From positions 3,100,001-3,164,000 of the forward strand of contig NZ_JAUSXB010000001.1 of NCBI RefSeq assembly GCF_030823375.1: a DNA stretch of 64,000 bases. The letters run 5' to 3'. Source of the stretch: Pseudarthrobacter siccitolerans (GTDB lineage: Bacteria; Actinomycetota; Actinomycetes; Actinomycetales; Micrococcaceae). Both the position numbers and the translations under genes were made by a program. The notes below the pieces were generated by a model that was given only the letters and a program-made list of their open reading frames with translations, made no database searches and was not told the DNA's origin. Position 1 is the first letter of the stretch; every line of letters starts with the position of its first letter. Shown here in pieces: positions 17,128 through 25,554 of this stretch.

Positions 17128-17178
17128 AAGCTTGTTCGCGGATCGGAATCTTCAAGGTTCGGATCCGCGAACAAGCTT
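17128..17178. repeat. Repeat element copy 1: 17-bp inverted repeat, relict of a nuclease gene 3' end
   Basis: AAGCTTGTTCGCGGATC and its exact complement (17162-17178) flank a 17-base loop. Read on the plus strand it encodes FADRNLQGSDPRTSF and a stop, matching the FADPDLEGSVSRTSLGA end of the gene that finishes at 18342. It may also terminate serS. Confidence 0.8.
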
Positions 17179-17275
17179 CTGAACCCTGCCGTGCGCGGGG
17201 CTCCCGTCCGCTTGCTTGTCCACATAGGCCGGCCTGTGCACTGACTTCGGGGCTTCTTCCCGTCAGCCTTGTGGC

Positions 17276-18342
17276 ATGGAGATTCGGCCTGGGCTTATCG
17301 ATTCCGCCGCTGTCCTGCGCACGCAGGGGACCACTGACGCCATCCACCGGGAGTTTCGGGCGGGACGGCTGGTCCGGATCCGCCGCGGTTTCTATGTCCG
17401 GACGGCGGACTGGCTGAGTGCAAGGCCTTCAGAGCGCTTGCCTGGACGACGGCGGCCGTGGCCAGATCGGTAAAGGGTGCGGTGTTGTGCGGGGAAACGG
17501 CAGCACTAGCCAACGGATTGCCTACGCTACGCACCCCGGGATGCGTGGAACTGGCCACGACACTGCCCGGGCGAAGCGGAGTCCGCCGGTCGCCCCTGAT
17601 GGTCCTGGGCGACGACCCAGCTGCCCGGCAGGCCCGGGAAAAGCGTTCGTATCCCCTCCGCTACTGCCTGAAGCCCCCAGTTGAAACTGTGGCCCGTGGG
17701 GAGTTCAGGTGCACCAGCCCGGTTCAGACAGCCCTGGACATGATGGTTGGCGGCAAGTTTGCTGAGGCCCTGGTGGTCGCCGACGGATTGGCGCGGATGT
17801 TGCTTCGCCAGGGCATGCTTCAGGCGGATGCAAACCTGCTGGCCTTACCCCAAATCGTGGCCGGCATTTCGTCCCATCAGCACTCCTCGGCACGCCGCCG
17901 GGCCGAACGGGTGGCGGCCCTGGCGAGTCCGCTGGCCGAGTCCGTGGGTGAGTCCTACAGCCGTGCAGCCTTTGAGTTTCTTGGATTCGAGCAACCTGTG
18001 CTCCAGCACGCCTTCCGGGACGCCGACGGTTTCATCGGCAGGGCAGACTGCTGGTGGCCGCGGAACCGGGTGGTTGGGGAGTTCGATGGAAAGGCCAAAT
18101 ACGTAGAGGCCGCCGTGCGTGGTGCGGCCACTGCAGAGGAAGCCCTTTACCGGGAAAAGCTCCGCGAGGACCGCATCCGTGCGCTCGGCCTCGGCTTCGT
18201 GCGCTGGGGTTGGGCGGACGTGGAAGATCCGGAGCGGCTGAGGCGGAAGCTCCTGACAGCGGGGCTGCGCCCACGAATCAGGGGCCAGTTCGCGGATCCG
18301 GATCTTGAAGGTTCGGTTTCGCGAACAAGCCTGGGAGCGTAG
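17276..18342 (+). pseudogene. AbiEi-antitoxin-like / DUF559-type nuclease-fold protein, frameshifted
   Basis: Two frames together encode one protein of about 355 residues. Frame one (17276 to about 17436) gives the AbiEi-type winged-helix start (LIDSAAVLRTQG, RAGRLVRIRRGFYVR). Frame two continues as SER-LAWTTAAVARS to the stop at 18342. A single missing base in GAGCGCTTGCC (17432-17442) restores the frame. The C-terminal half carries a Vsr/DUF559-like nuclease pattern with RADCWWPRNRVVGEFDGKAKY and a late helix. Such AbiEi-plus-nuclease orphans are common in Actinobacteria and their function is unproven. The last codons lie in repeat copy 2. It may be a real pseudogene or a sequencing error. 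Confidence 0.75.
18286..18330. repeat. Repeat element copy 2, inside the 3' end of the nuclease-like gene
   Basis: Copy 2 shares the order TTCGCGGATC, ATCTTGAAGGTTCGG, TTCGCGAACAAGC with copy 1, about 80 percent identical, in the same orientation. The outer stem here is only GTTCGCG/CGCGAAC. The two copies bracket a 1.1-kb gene unit. Confidence 0.75.
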
Positions 18343-18360
18343 GACCTGCGGGAGGTTAGC

Positions 18361-18386
18361 ACCCACAACGGGGAAAACCTGTGGGT
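18361..18386. terminator. Hairpin ACCCACA/TGTGGGT after the nuclease-like gene
   Basis: A 7-bp perfect stem with a 12-base A-rich loop lies 18 bp after the stop at 18342 and 75 bp before the HAD gene. Confidence 0.45.
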
Positions 18387-18460
18387 ATTCACCAACTGTT
18401 CGATAAATTCTGTGGCGTGCGTCCTAGCGGGTTTTTGGGGGTTTCTGCTCTACTTGATGG

Positions 18461-19324
18461 ATGACAACGCTGACTGAAACCTCAGTCGCCGGCAACGATG
18501 ACCGGCGAGACAACAACGAAGACAACAACGTAGACCAGAAGCTAATGATCGCCCTGGACGTGGACGGCACCCTGGTGGACCACGACGGCCACATGTCCCC
18601 GGCCGTTCGTGAAGCGGCGCAGGCAGTAGTAGCCGCTGGCCACGAGGTCATGATCGCCACCGGCCGGTCACTCAACGCCATGCTGCCCATCATTGAAAAT
18701 ATCGGTATTGATCGCGGTTACGCGGTGTGCTGCAACGGCGGTGTGACGCTGCGGCTGCATCCGGAACTGGACAACGGCTACGAGGTCATCCACAAGGCCA
18801 CGTTCGATCCGGCTCCCGCCCTCCGTGCCCTCCGCGAGCGGCTTCCGTCCGCCAAGTACGCGCTGGAGGACGAGGACGGCAACTTCCTGTCCACGGAACG
18901 CTTCCAGGACCCGAGCTTCGGTGTGGAGGCTGTGGGCGTCGACTTCCACACCATGCTCGAAGCCACCGCCGTCCGCGTGGTGGTGTTCAGTACCGAAAAC
19001 ACCCCGGAAGAATTTAACGAGGCCATCGAGCACGTGGGCCTTGCCGGTGTCACATACTCGGTGGGCTGGACGGCGTGGCTGGACATCGCGGCCGCGGGCG
19101 TCACCAAGGCGAGCGCGCTGGAGAAGCTGCGAGGCCGGCTCGGCATCGAACCGCACCTTACCGTGGCAGTAGGCGACGGGCGCAACGATATCGAGATGCT
19201 CAGCTGGGCCGGCCGGGGAGTGGCCATGGGCCAGGCTCCGGAGGAAGTGATCGCCGCCGCGGATGAGGTTACCCACTCGGTGTACGACGACGGCGCTGCA
19301 CACGTGCTTCGCAGCCTCCTTTAG
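18461..19324 (+). CDS. HAD-superfamily (Cof-type, IIB) phosphatase
   Basis: 287-residue hydrolase. The nucleophile motif I is D33-V-D35-G-T, motif II is IATGRS, and motif IV is VAVGDGRNDIEMLSWAG with an intact acidic pair; a C2-type cap lies between. It likely dephosphorylates a sugar phosphate or nucleotide; substrate unknown. The first 26 residues are hydrophilic and Asn/Asp-rich, beyond the normal start of the family, so translation might begin later, although there is no better in-frame start with a ribosome site. Confidence 0.87.
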   Translation: MTTLTETSVAGNDDRRDNNEDNNVDQKLMIALDVDGTLVDHDGHMSPAVREAAQAVVAAGHEVMIATGRSLNAMLPIIENIGIDRGYAVCCNGGVTLRLHPELDNGYEVIHKATFDPAPALRALRERLPSAKYALEDEDGNFLSTERFQDPSFGVEAVGVDFHTMLEATAVRVVVFSTENTPEEFNEAIEHVGLAGVTYSVGWTAWLDIAAAGVTKASALEKLRGRLGIEPHLTVAVGDGRNDIEMLSWAGRGVAMGQAPEEVIAAADEVTHSVYDDGAAHVLRSLL

Positions 19325-19341
19325 TTCCCGGGGGACTGGCG

Positions 19342-19729
19342 GTGTCCTTGGTTCAGCTTGCGGCCGTGGCCGCCTGCGCCGTTTTAGCCGGCCTTGCCAT
19401 CTTCCAGGCCGCCCTGATCAGCGGCGCTCCGCTCGGGCGGTTGGCGTGGGGAGGACAGCACAAAGTCCTGCCCGCGGGCTTGCGGGTGGGAAGCGCGGGT
19501 GTCGATAGTCCTGTACGCGGCTTTCGGGTACGCCGCGCTCGCCAAGGCAGCCTTGGTGCCATCCCTGGGCAATGAGGTTGTCACGGCGGTGGTCACCTGG
19601 GTGCTGGCAGCATATTTCACCCTCGGAGTGCTGATGAACGCAATATCGCGGAGCAAATCCGAGCGCGTCGTGATGACGCCGGTGGCCCTGGCGCTCGCCG
19701 TCGTCTACCTGGTCCTTGCCCTTAGCTGA
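19342..19729 (+). pseudogene. Small four-helix membrane protein, frameshifted
   Basis: GTG 19342 with GGGGGA upstream starts MSLVQLAAVAACAVLAGLAI, which leads into ALISGAPLGRLAWGGQHKVLP. After about 50 residues the frame is lost, and the other frame continues with IVLYAAFGYAALAKAALVPS to a stop at 19729 with two further hydrophobic helices. Removing one G from GCGGGTG (about 19495-19499) gives a single protein of about 128 residues with four membrane spans. It is an unknown family. The short homopolymer suggests a sequencing error or a recent mutation. Confidence 0.65.
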
Positions 19730-19799
19730 CTACCAGCCAGCCGCCTCAGGCAAGCCTCGTTGGTCCGACTGGTGCCAGCCTTCGGGCAGAATGGAAAGC

Positions 19800-20384
19800 A
19801 TGACCCTGACGACGTTCGCCCTCATCCGCCATGGCCAGACTGACTGGAATGCCGAGCGCCGGCTGCAGGGAGCCACGGACATCCCGTTGAACGACGTCGG
19901 TCGTGCCCAGGCGCGTGACGCCGTCGCCGTTTTGTCCGCTTACGAATGGGACGCCATTGTGTCGTCGCCGCTGAGCCGCGCCGCCGAAACAGCCGACGTG
20001 ATCGCGGCCGGGCTGGGGCTCAGCGAGGTCCGCCGCATGCCGGAACTTACCGAGCGGAGCTTCGGACCGGCGGAGGGGATGCAGGCGGGCCCGGAACTGG
20101 ATGCCCTGCGCATCCCCGGCGGTTTCCGCGGCGCCGAAAGCGAGGACGAGGCAGCTGACCGGGGACTGACGGCACTGGAGGCACTGGCGGAGGAGTACCG
20201 CGGAAGGCGGCTTCTCGTCGTCGCGCACGGGACGCTCCTGCGCGTGAGCCTCAGCCGCGCCGTGGGCAGCACGCTGAAAAGCATTGACAATGCCGTCCTC
20301 AACCTGGCCCACCATCACGCGATCGACGGCTGGCAGCTCGAATACTTCAACGGCGAGCCTGTGATGGCCGCCAGCCAGGGCTGA
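19800..20384 (+). CDS. Histidine phosphatase family protein
   Basis: 194-residue phosphoglycerate-mutase-like phosphatase. The phospho-histidine motif LIRHGQTDWN has His11, and the second catalytic histidine lies in VVAHGTLLRVS; the arginine pair and the intervening SSPLSRAAETADVIA are normal. It is probably a broad cytosolic phosphatase. ATG 19800 is used; ATG 19791 is three codons upstream and equally possible because the AATGGAAAG sequence serves neither clearly. It is convergent with the AEC transporter gene. Confidence 0.85.
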   Translation: MTLTTFALIRHGQTDWNAERRLQGATDIPLNDVGRAQARDAVAVLSAYEWDAIVSSPLSRAAETADVIAAGLGLSEVRRMPELTERSFGPAEGMQAGPELDALRIPGGFRGAESEDEAADRGLTALEALAEEYRGRRLLVVAHGTLLRVSLSRAVGSTLKSIDNAVLNLAHHHAIDGWQLEYFNGEPVMAASQG

Positions 20385-20424
20385 CGGCCGGCAACGCGGG
20401 TACGGCCAAGCCACCAGCAGCTCA

Positions 20425-20486
20425 GCTAAAAGGCGACTCAGCCACACACCGCTCAATCACACACCGCTCAGCGACACAGCATCTCA
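20425..20486 (-). repeat. 15-bp minisatellite at the AEC transporter stop codon
   Basis: On the minus strand, units of the type TSR CTG AGC GGT GTG follow the TGA stop in frame. The first codon of successive units is TCG, TGA, then TGG. Two units are exact over 13 bp (20443-20455 and 20458-20470). Confidence 0.7.
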
Positions 20487-21407
20487 GCCGAACAGTAGCG
20501 CGGCTCCGAGCAGCAGCGGGACGGACAGGACTGTGGTGATCACGGCGGTCGACTGCGCCAGCGCCTGCCCAACACCGTAGCGGATGGAGTAGAGGACCAC
20601 GTTTTGTCCCGTGGGAAGGATGGCGCAGGCCGTGACCACGAACGTGCTGAACGCGTCGAGGTGAAAGACGAACGCCGCCAACGCCCAGGCCAGCGCGGGC
20701 TCGACCGCTGATTTGAGCACCACGGCGACAGTGGTGGGAGCGGCCTCGCCGGTGCCTCCGCGAAGGGTGAGGCCGTGCAGGGACATCCCGAAAATGATCA
20801 GCATCAGCGGCACGGTCATCTGCGCCGCCAGGGAGACCGGGGCGAGCACGAGCTCCGGTACTTCGATCTCTAAGGCGCTGAGCAGGATGCCCAGCATGGC
20901 CGCGACGGTCACGGGGTTCCGGAAGGGCGTGCCAAGGACCTTCCCTACCGAGGGCTTGGGCCCCTTCGGATCTGCCAGGTCCATGATGGTGAGCGCGACC
21001 GGTGTCAGCAGGGCCAGCTGGAACAGCATGATCGGTGTGACATACGTGGCGCTGCCCAGGACATAGACGGACAGCGGCACACCCAGGTTGGTGGAGTTCA
21101 CAATTCCGGTGGACAGGGCGCCGATGACGGTCCGCCGGGTTCCCCAACGCCGCACCGCCCCGACTGTGGCGAAGATTGTCATGCAGGCGATGGCCGTGAC
21201 AACGGAAATCAGGCCGGTGGCGCTCAGGACCTCGGTGATGTGCCGCGTGGCAATCATGGAAAACATCAGGCTGGGCAGCCCCACGGTGAACGACAACGCG
21301 GAAAGCACTTTCGTGCCCTGCTTCCCCAGCACGTTGTACCGGGCCAGGAGGTAGCCAGCCAGCAGCACCATACCCACAACAAAAAAGCCCTTCAGCACCC
21401 CTTCCAA
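20484..21407 (-). CDS. AEC family transporter (auxin efflux carrier-like)
   Basis: About 307 residues with ten predicted membrane helices and the two-repeat AEC/BASS fold: GVLKGFFVVGMVLLAGYLLAR begins it and NSTNLGVPLSVYVLG marks the conserved crossover; a second crossover is ILPTGQNVVLYSIRYG. Relatives carry malate, malonate or other organic anions. The frame is open further upstream with non-hydrophobic sequence; TTG 21407 is chosen as it gives the family's usual N-terminus with a GAGG upstream. It lies 46 bp after the GntR gene on the same strand, so it may share its transcript and control. Confidence 0.82.
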   Translation of the reverse strand: MEGVLKGFFVVGMVLLAGYLLARYNVLGKQGTKVLSALSFTVGLPSLMFSMIATRHITEVLSATGLISVVTAIACMTIFATVGAVRRWGTRRTVIGALSTGIVNSTNLGVPLSVYVLGSATYVTPIMLFQLALLTPVALTIMDLADPKGPKPSVGKVLGTPFRNPVTVAAMLGILLSALEIEVPELVLAPVSLAAQMTVPLMLIIFGMSLHGLTLRGGTGEAAPTTVAVVLKSAVEPALAWALAAFVFHLDAFSTFVVTACAILPTGQNVVLYSIRYGVGQALAQSTAVITTVLSVPLLLGAALLFG

Positions 21408-21453
21408 AAGGCAGGCCTCAATTCTGTTCGGGGGAAAGTTTGCACTTGTAAAC

Positions 21454-22119
21454 CTACCCGGCCGTGAGGACGTCAATGGCGCGGCGGCCCAGGCTGCCCT
21501 CAACGTGCCTTCGCATGCTCTGGCGCGCGAGTTCGGCATCGCCGGCAATAACAGCCCCGGCGATGCGGCTGTGTTCCTCCTGGACCCGGAGCAGGTCCTC
21601 GCGGGAAGCCTCCTGGCTTCGCAGCCCGATCTGGCGGTACCGGTCGGATTTGTCCCACAAGCCTTCGAGGATGCCGATGAGGAGTGGGTTGTGGGAAGCC
21701 AGATAAAGGGCGCGGTGGAAATCGCGGTGGGCCGTCAGGGCCCTGATGTCACCGGCGTCCTGCAAGGGCTGAAGTCCCTCAAGGGCGGCCTCAATTCTTG
21801 TAACGTCCAACGGCGTCCGGCTCTCCGCTGCAAGGGCGGCTGCCAGTGGGTCGAGGTTCTCGCGGATGACATACAAGTTGCGCGCTTCGTCGGCTGTCAG
21901 TGCGGCAACCCGGGCGTCACTGTGCGACTTGAGCTCCACCATCCCCTCGGCCGCCAGACGGCGGAGCGCCTCGCGCAACGGGGTAGTGCTGACGCCGATC
22001 TCCTGGGCGAGCCTGGACTGGCTCAGCACGGACCCCTGCTCCATCTCGCCCGTCAAAATGCGGCGACGGAGTTCCTCGTAGGCGTACGCGTTCTTGGTGA
22101 GAACTGGGGGTTGAGCCAC
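21454..22119 (-). CDS. GntR-family regulator, FCD subfamily
   Basis: 221-residue repressor: winged helix with YEELRRRILTGEMEQGSVLS and QEIGVSTTPLREALRRLAAEG, then an FCD domain with metal-type residues (HRDFHRALY, EEHSRIAGAV). GTG 22119 follows AAGGAGG by five bases, which decides the start. It is divergent from an aconitase-family gene and transcribed toward an AEC transporter; a perfect 15-bp palindrome lies 13 bp upstream. It probably controls both in response to a di- or tricarboxylate. Confidence 0.9.
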   Translation of the reverse strand: MAQPPVLTKNAYAYEELRRRILTGEMEQGSVLSQSRLAQEIGVSTTPLREALRRLAAEGMVELKSHSDARVAALTADEARNLYVIRENLDPLAAALAAESRTPLDVTRIEAALEGLQPLQDAGDIRALTAHRDFHRALYLASHNPLLIGILEGLWDKSDRYRQIGLRSQEASREDLLRVQEEHSRIAGAVIAGDAELARQSMRRHVEGSLGRRAIDVLTAG

Positions 22120-22131
22120 GGCCCCTCCTTC

Positions 22132-22146
22132 GTTATAGGCTATAAC
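22132..22146. promoter_or_regulatory. Perfect 15-bp operator palindrome GTTATAGGCTATAAC
   Basis: All seven base pairs of both arms match around a central G. It stands between the GntR start (22119) and the aconitase start (22197), and its size and AT-rich arms fit FCD-GntR operators. Only one copy is seen in the window. Confidence 0.75.
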
Positions 22147-22196
22147 CTGCACTGTAGTAGATCGTACTGACTCTCCCGACCCAGGAAAGGGCGCCT

Positions 22197-24836
22197 GTGA
22201 CCGTTGTCCCCGCCGGGCCGGAAACCCCAGCTACGCAGCTGTCCGTGAATGGCCAAGTGCTGCGCATGGTCGATGTGGAGACCTCTTTCGGCCCCGGCTA
22301 TTCCAGGCTTCCCATTGTCCTCAGGCTGCTGGCGGAAAACGTGTTGCGCAACATGAAGGGACAGGAACGGAACCAGGCCGTGGAGGCCCTGCACGCTTGG
22401 TTGGAGAGCGGCACCAGCACTGCCGAGATCGAGTTCCTGCCGACCCGGGTGCTGATGCACGACACCACCAGCACGCCGGCCCTGGTGGACATCGCCGCCA
22501 TGCGCGACACCCTGGCCGAACACGGAGCGGATCCGATGGCGCTGAACCCGCTGCTGCGGGTGGACGTTTCGATCGACCACTCGCTGGCCGTTGAGGAATA
22601 CGGCCGGGCCGATGCCGCTGCACTGAACATCAGCCACGAGATTCGCCGGAACCGGGAACGCTACCAGTTTTTGAAGTGGGCGTCGAAGGCCATGAATGAT
22701 GTGCACATCCACCCTCCCGGCACCGGGATCATGCACACGATCAACCTCGAACAGCTGGCCACCGTCGTCACCACCATCGACCAGGACGGCGTCCGCTGGG
22801 CGGTCCCCGACATGATGCTGGGCACCGACAGCCACACCTCGATGATTAACGGCCTCGGTGTCCTGGGCTGGGGAGTGGGCGGCCTGGAAGCACAGACGGT
22901 GATGTTCGGGATGCCCGCAACCTTGCGCATCCCCGACGTCGTCGGTGTCCGGCTCATCGGTGAGCTGGGGACCGGGACTCTGGCCACAGACCTGGCCCTG
23001 ACCATCACCCACCGGCTTCGCGAGGTGGGCGTCACGGGCGAGTTTGTGGAATTCTTCGGTCCCGGCGTCTCCACCCTCGCAGTAGGGGAGCGCGCCGTCG
23101 TCGCGAACATGGCGCCCGAATACGGCGCCACCACCGGATACTTCCCGATCGACGCGATGGTGCTGGACTATCTCGCCGGTACGGGACGCACGGCGGAGCA
23201 GACCCGCCTCGTCGAGGCCTATGCCAGGCGGGCAGGATTCTGGTTCGACCCGGAAGCCACTCCCGTCTACACCAGGGTCATCGAGGTAGACCTGTCCGCC
23301 ATTGAAATGCACGCCGCAGGTCCGCGCAGGCCACAGGACCTGCTGCCCTACGGCGGCATCCGCAAAGTTTTGGAACAGGAGGTTGGACCGGATCTTCCCG
23401 GCACAGGAACGCTCCCCGACTTCCCGGTGGCCCTGGCCGCGATCACGAGCTGCACCAACACTACGGACCCGAAACTGCTGATCGCGGCCGGACTCCTCGC
23501 CCGGAACGCCCGCATGCGCGGCCTGCAGGTTCCCGCTTGGGTGAAAACCTCCCTCGCCCCGGGCTCTCCGGCCGCGGCAAGCTACCTCAACCGTGCCGGC
23601 CTCACCGATGACCTCGCTTCCGTGGGATTCGACATCGTAGGATTCGGCTGCACCACGTGCATCGGCAACCCCGGGCCCCTGACGCCGGCTGTTGCCGCGG
23701 CGCAGAACGACGGCGCGAGCGAACCCGTGGCAATCCTCTCCGGCAACCGCAACTTCCCCGGCCGGGTACACCCCGACGTCGAACTCAGCTTCATTATGTC
23801 CCCGCCGCTCGTCGTCGCCTTCGCCCTGGCAGGGGATGCCAAACGCGACCTCAGCGCCGAACCCCTGCAGTACCTGGCGGACGGCATCCCCGTCTACCTC
23901 GAGGACCTGTGGCCCGCCCGCGAAGAGATTGATGCGCTGGTGCTAAAGGCCAACGACCCCACCGACTTCCGCCGCGACTTCCTCATCGCGGCCAGGGATC
24001 CGCAGTGGCGGCGCGTCGAAGCTCCCGACGGCGCGCAGTACCCTTGGGATCCGGCATCGACCATCCTGCGCAGGCCGCCCTTCGCGGCGATGACCGAGGG
24101 CAGCCTCCTGGGCCACTTCACAGCCCATCCGCTGCTGGTACTCGGTGACGACATCACCACGGACCATATCTCCCCCGCCAGCGCCATTCCGGCGAACAGC
24201 GACGTGGCGGACTTCCTGGTGGAGCGGGGCGAGGACCGGGCTGACCTGAATGTCTTCGCGTCCCGCCGCGGGAACTGGGAGGTAATGGTCCGCGGCGCTT
24301 TCCACAATAAATCCGTCAAAAACCTGCTCCACCCCGAGGCGCCCACCGCGCAAACCGTCCACGCGCCGTCGGGCAAAACCATGCCCATATGGGACGCTGC
24401 GCAGCGGTACCGCGACGAGGGCGAACCCGTGGTCATCGTGGCGGGGGAACGCTATGGCATGGGCTCCTCCCGCGACTGGGCTGCCAAAGCCCAGCGGCTG
24501 CTCGGCGTCAGGGCCGTGATCGCCGCCAGCTTTGAACGGATCCACCGCTCCAACCTCATCGGCATGGGTATCCTCCCGCTCGTGATGCCAGCGGATATGA
24601 GGGACAAGCTCCTGCGCCTTGAACCCGGGGACCGGATCAGGCTTGAGGCCGGGGAAGAGCACATCCGCCCCCGCACCGGCATCGCGGCGGCGGTTGTCCG
24701 CAGCGACGGAACTGAGGAGTCTTTCACAGTCACGGCCGCGGTGGAAACCGGGCTCGAATGCGAACTCCTGGCGGTGGGCGGAGTCATCCCGCTGATCCTT
24801 CGCCGGACCCTGGCAGCCAGCGCAAGCAAGCCTTAG
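22197..24836 (+). CDS. Aconitase-family hydratase (AcnA/AcnD-like paralogue)
   Basis: 879-residue Fe-S hydro-lyase. The cluster cysteines Cys419 (TSCTNT), Cys485 and Cys488 (GCTTCIG) keep the exact spacing of AcnA. The swivel domain carries GERYGMGSSRDWAAK and SFERIHRSNLIGMGILPL. Although it resembles citrate-cycle aconitase, the adjacent FCD-GntR gene, own operator and transporter suggest a dedicated catabolic role, for example 2-methylaconitate or another tricarboxylate. GTG 22197 follows AGGAAAGGG. The stop overlaps the stop of the convergent gene by 2-4 bases. Housekeeping acnA would have to lie elsewhere; that is an inference. Confidence 0.85.
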   Translation: MTVVPAGPETPATQLSVNGQVLRMVDVETSFGPGYSRLPIVLRLLAENVLRNMKGQERNQAVEALHAWLESGTSTAEIEFLPTRVLMHDTTSTPALVDIAAMRDTLAEHGADPMALNPLLRVDVSIDHSLAVEEYGRADAAALNISHEIRRNRERYQFLKWASKAMNDVHIHPPGTGIMHTINLEQLATVVTTIDQDGVRWAVPDMMLGTDSHTSMINGLGVLGWGVGGLEAQTVMFGMPATLRIPDVVGVRLIGELGTGTLATDLALTITHRLREVGVTGEFVEFFGPGVSTLAVGERAVVANMAPEYGATTGYFPIDAMVLDYLAGTGRTAEQTRLVEAYARRAGFWFDPEATPVYTRVIEVDLSAIEMHAAGPRRPQDLLPYGGIRKVLEQEVGPDLPGTGTLPDFPVALAAITSCTNTTDPKLLIAAGLLARNARMRGLQVPAWVKTSLAPGSPAAASYLNRAGLTDDLASVGFDIVGFGCTTCIGNPGPLTPAVAAAQNDGASEPVAILSGNRNFPGRVHPDVELSFIMSPPLVVAFALAGDAKRDLSAEPLQYLADGIPVYLEDLWPAREEIDALVLKANDPTDFRRDFLIAARDPQWRRVEAPDGAQYPWDPASTILRRPPFAAMTEGSLLGHFTAHPLLVLGDDITTDHISPASAIPANSDVADFLVERGEDRADLNVFASRRGNWEVMVRGAFHNKSVKNLLHPEAPTAQTVHAPSGKTMPIWDAAQRYRDEGEPVVIVAGERYGMGSSRDWAAKAQRLLGVRAVIAASFERIHRSNLIGMGILPLVMPADMRDKLLRLEPGDRIRLEAGEEHIRPRTGIAAAVVRSDGTEESFTVTAAVETGLECELLAVGGVIPLILRRTLAASASKP

Positions 24837-25432
24837 CGGGCCTCAAGGATCAGGGCCAGCAACCGGGCAGCAGCCGGCCGGGCAGCATGTTCCTCGTTCC
24901 ACTGCGCCCGGGCCACCGCCTTGCTGACCGCCTGGGTAGTGATTCCCAGTTCCTGGGCCACCGCCTTCTGCTGGCCGCGCACCCCCGGGGTCAGCAGGTC
25001 AAGCACCCGCCACTCGGCTTCGGACCGGTCGCGGACGATGTGCCCCAGCAGCCGCAGCACCGCCTCGGCGTCGTGGGCCACGTCAGGCAAGGGCCCCTCA
25101 ACGGCAACCGGGACCCGGTCCTTGCTGTTCCGCAGCCGGTCCACCGCACGCCGGGCGTACACCAGCCCATGGCCGGAGGCGTCCTTGATCTGGTTGGGCA
25201 GCGGCTCATTAACAGGCCCGACGCCGATCCCCACATACCAGTAACCGGCCCGCAGCGCGATCAGCGCCACCTCCACCGCCTGGTGCGGACATTCAACGAT
25301 GCCCTGCACTTCGTCCTCCACTGACCGGTCAAAGTCCAGGCGCGCAGGAACGTGCCGCAGGTCCTTGAGCAGCTGCGGCACCCGGTCACCATCGCGCCGG
25401 CTATCGGTCTGGTTGATTGTCAGCGTGAACAT
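24833..25432 (-). CDS. SatD-like protein with C-terminal helix-turn-helix
   Basis: 199-residue protein. The first 130 residues ([45 protein letters not shown]) resemble SatD-type, cyclase-like domains; the C-terminal 70 residues hold a helix-turn-helix ([21 protein letters not shown]). It is probably a regulator or DNA-binding protein of unknown signal. ATG 25432 is favoured over upstream starts because it gives the conserved MFTLTI beginning. It is divergent from the phosphoketolase and its end overlaps the aconitase stop. Confidence 0.65.
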   Translation of the reverse strand: MFTLTINQTDSRRDGDRVPQLLKDLRHVPARLDFDRSVEDEVQGIVECPHQAVEVALIALRAGYWYVGIGVGPVNEPLPNQIKDASGHGLVYARRAVDRLRNSKDRVPVAVEGPLPDVAHDAEAVLRLLGHIVRDRSEAEWRVLDLLTPGVRGQQKAVAQELGITTQAVSKAVARAQWNEEHAARPAAARLLALILEAR

Positions 25433-25554
25433 CTGAAAGCACAGCCTACCCGCAGGTAGCCTTGCCCGGGCAAGCAGGGTTGCCTCACCCGGGCCCATCT
25501 GGTGCGATGGAGCAACGGCCGCCTTCGGGCGGCGACCGCGACGTGAGGATGGCT

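Noticed and set aside
22140..23771. 543-codon minus-strand frame across the GntR operator
   Set aside because: Antisense to the aconitase paralogue and it would run through the operator palindrome.
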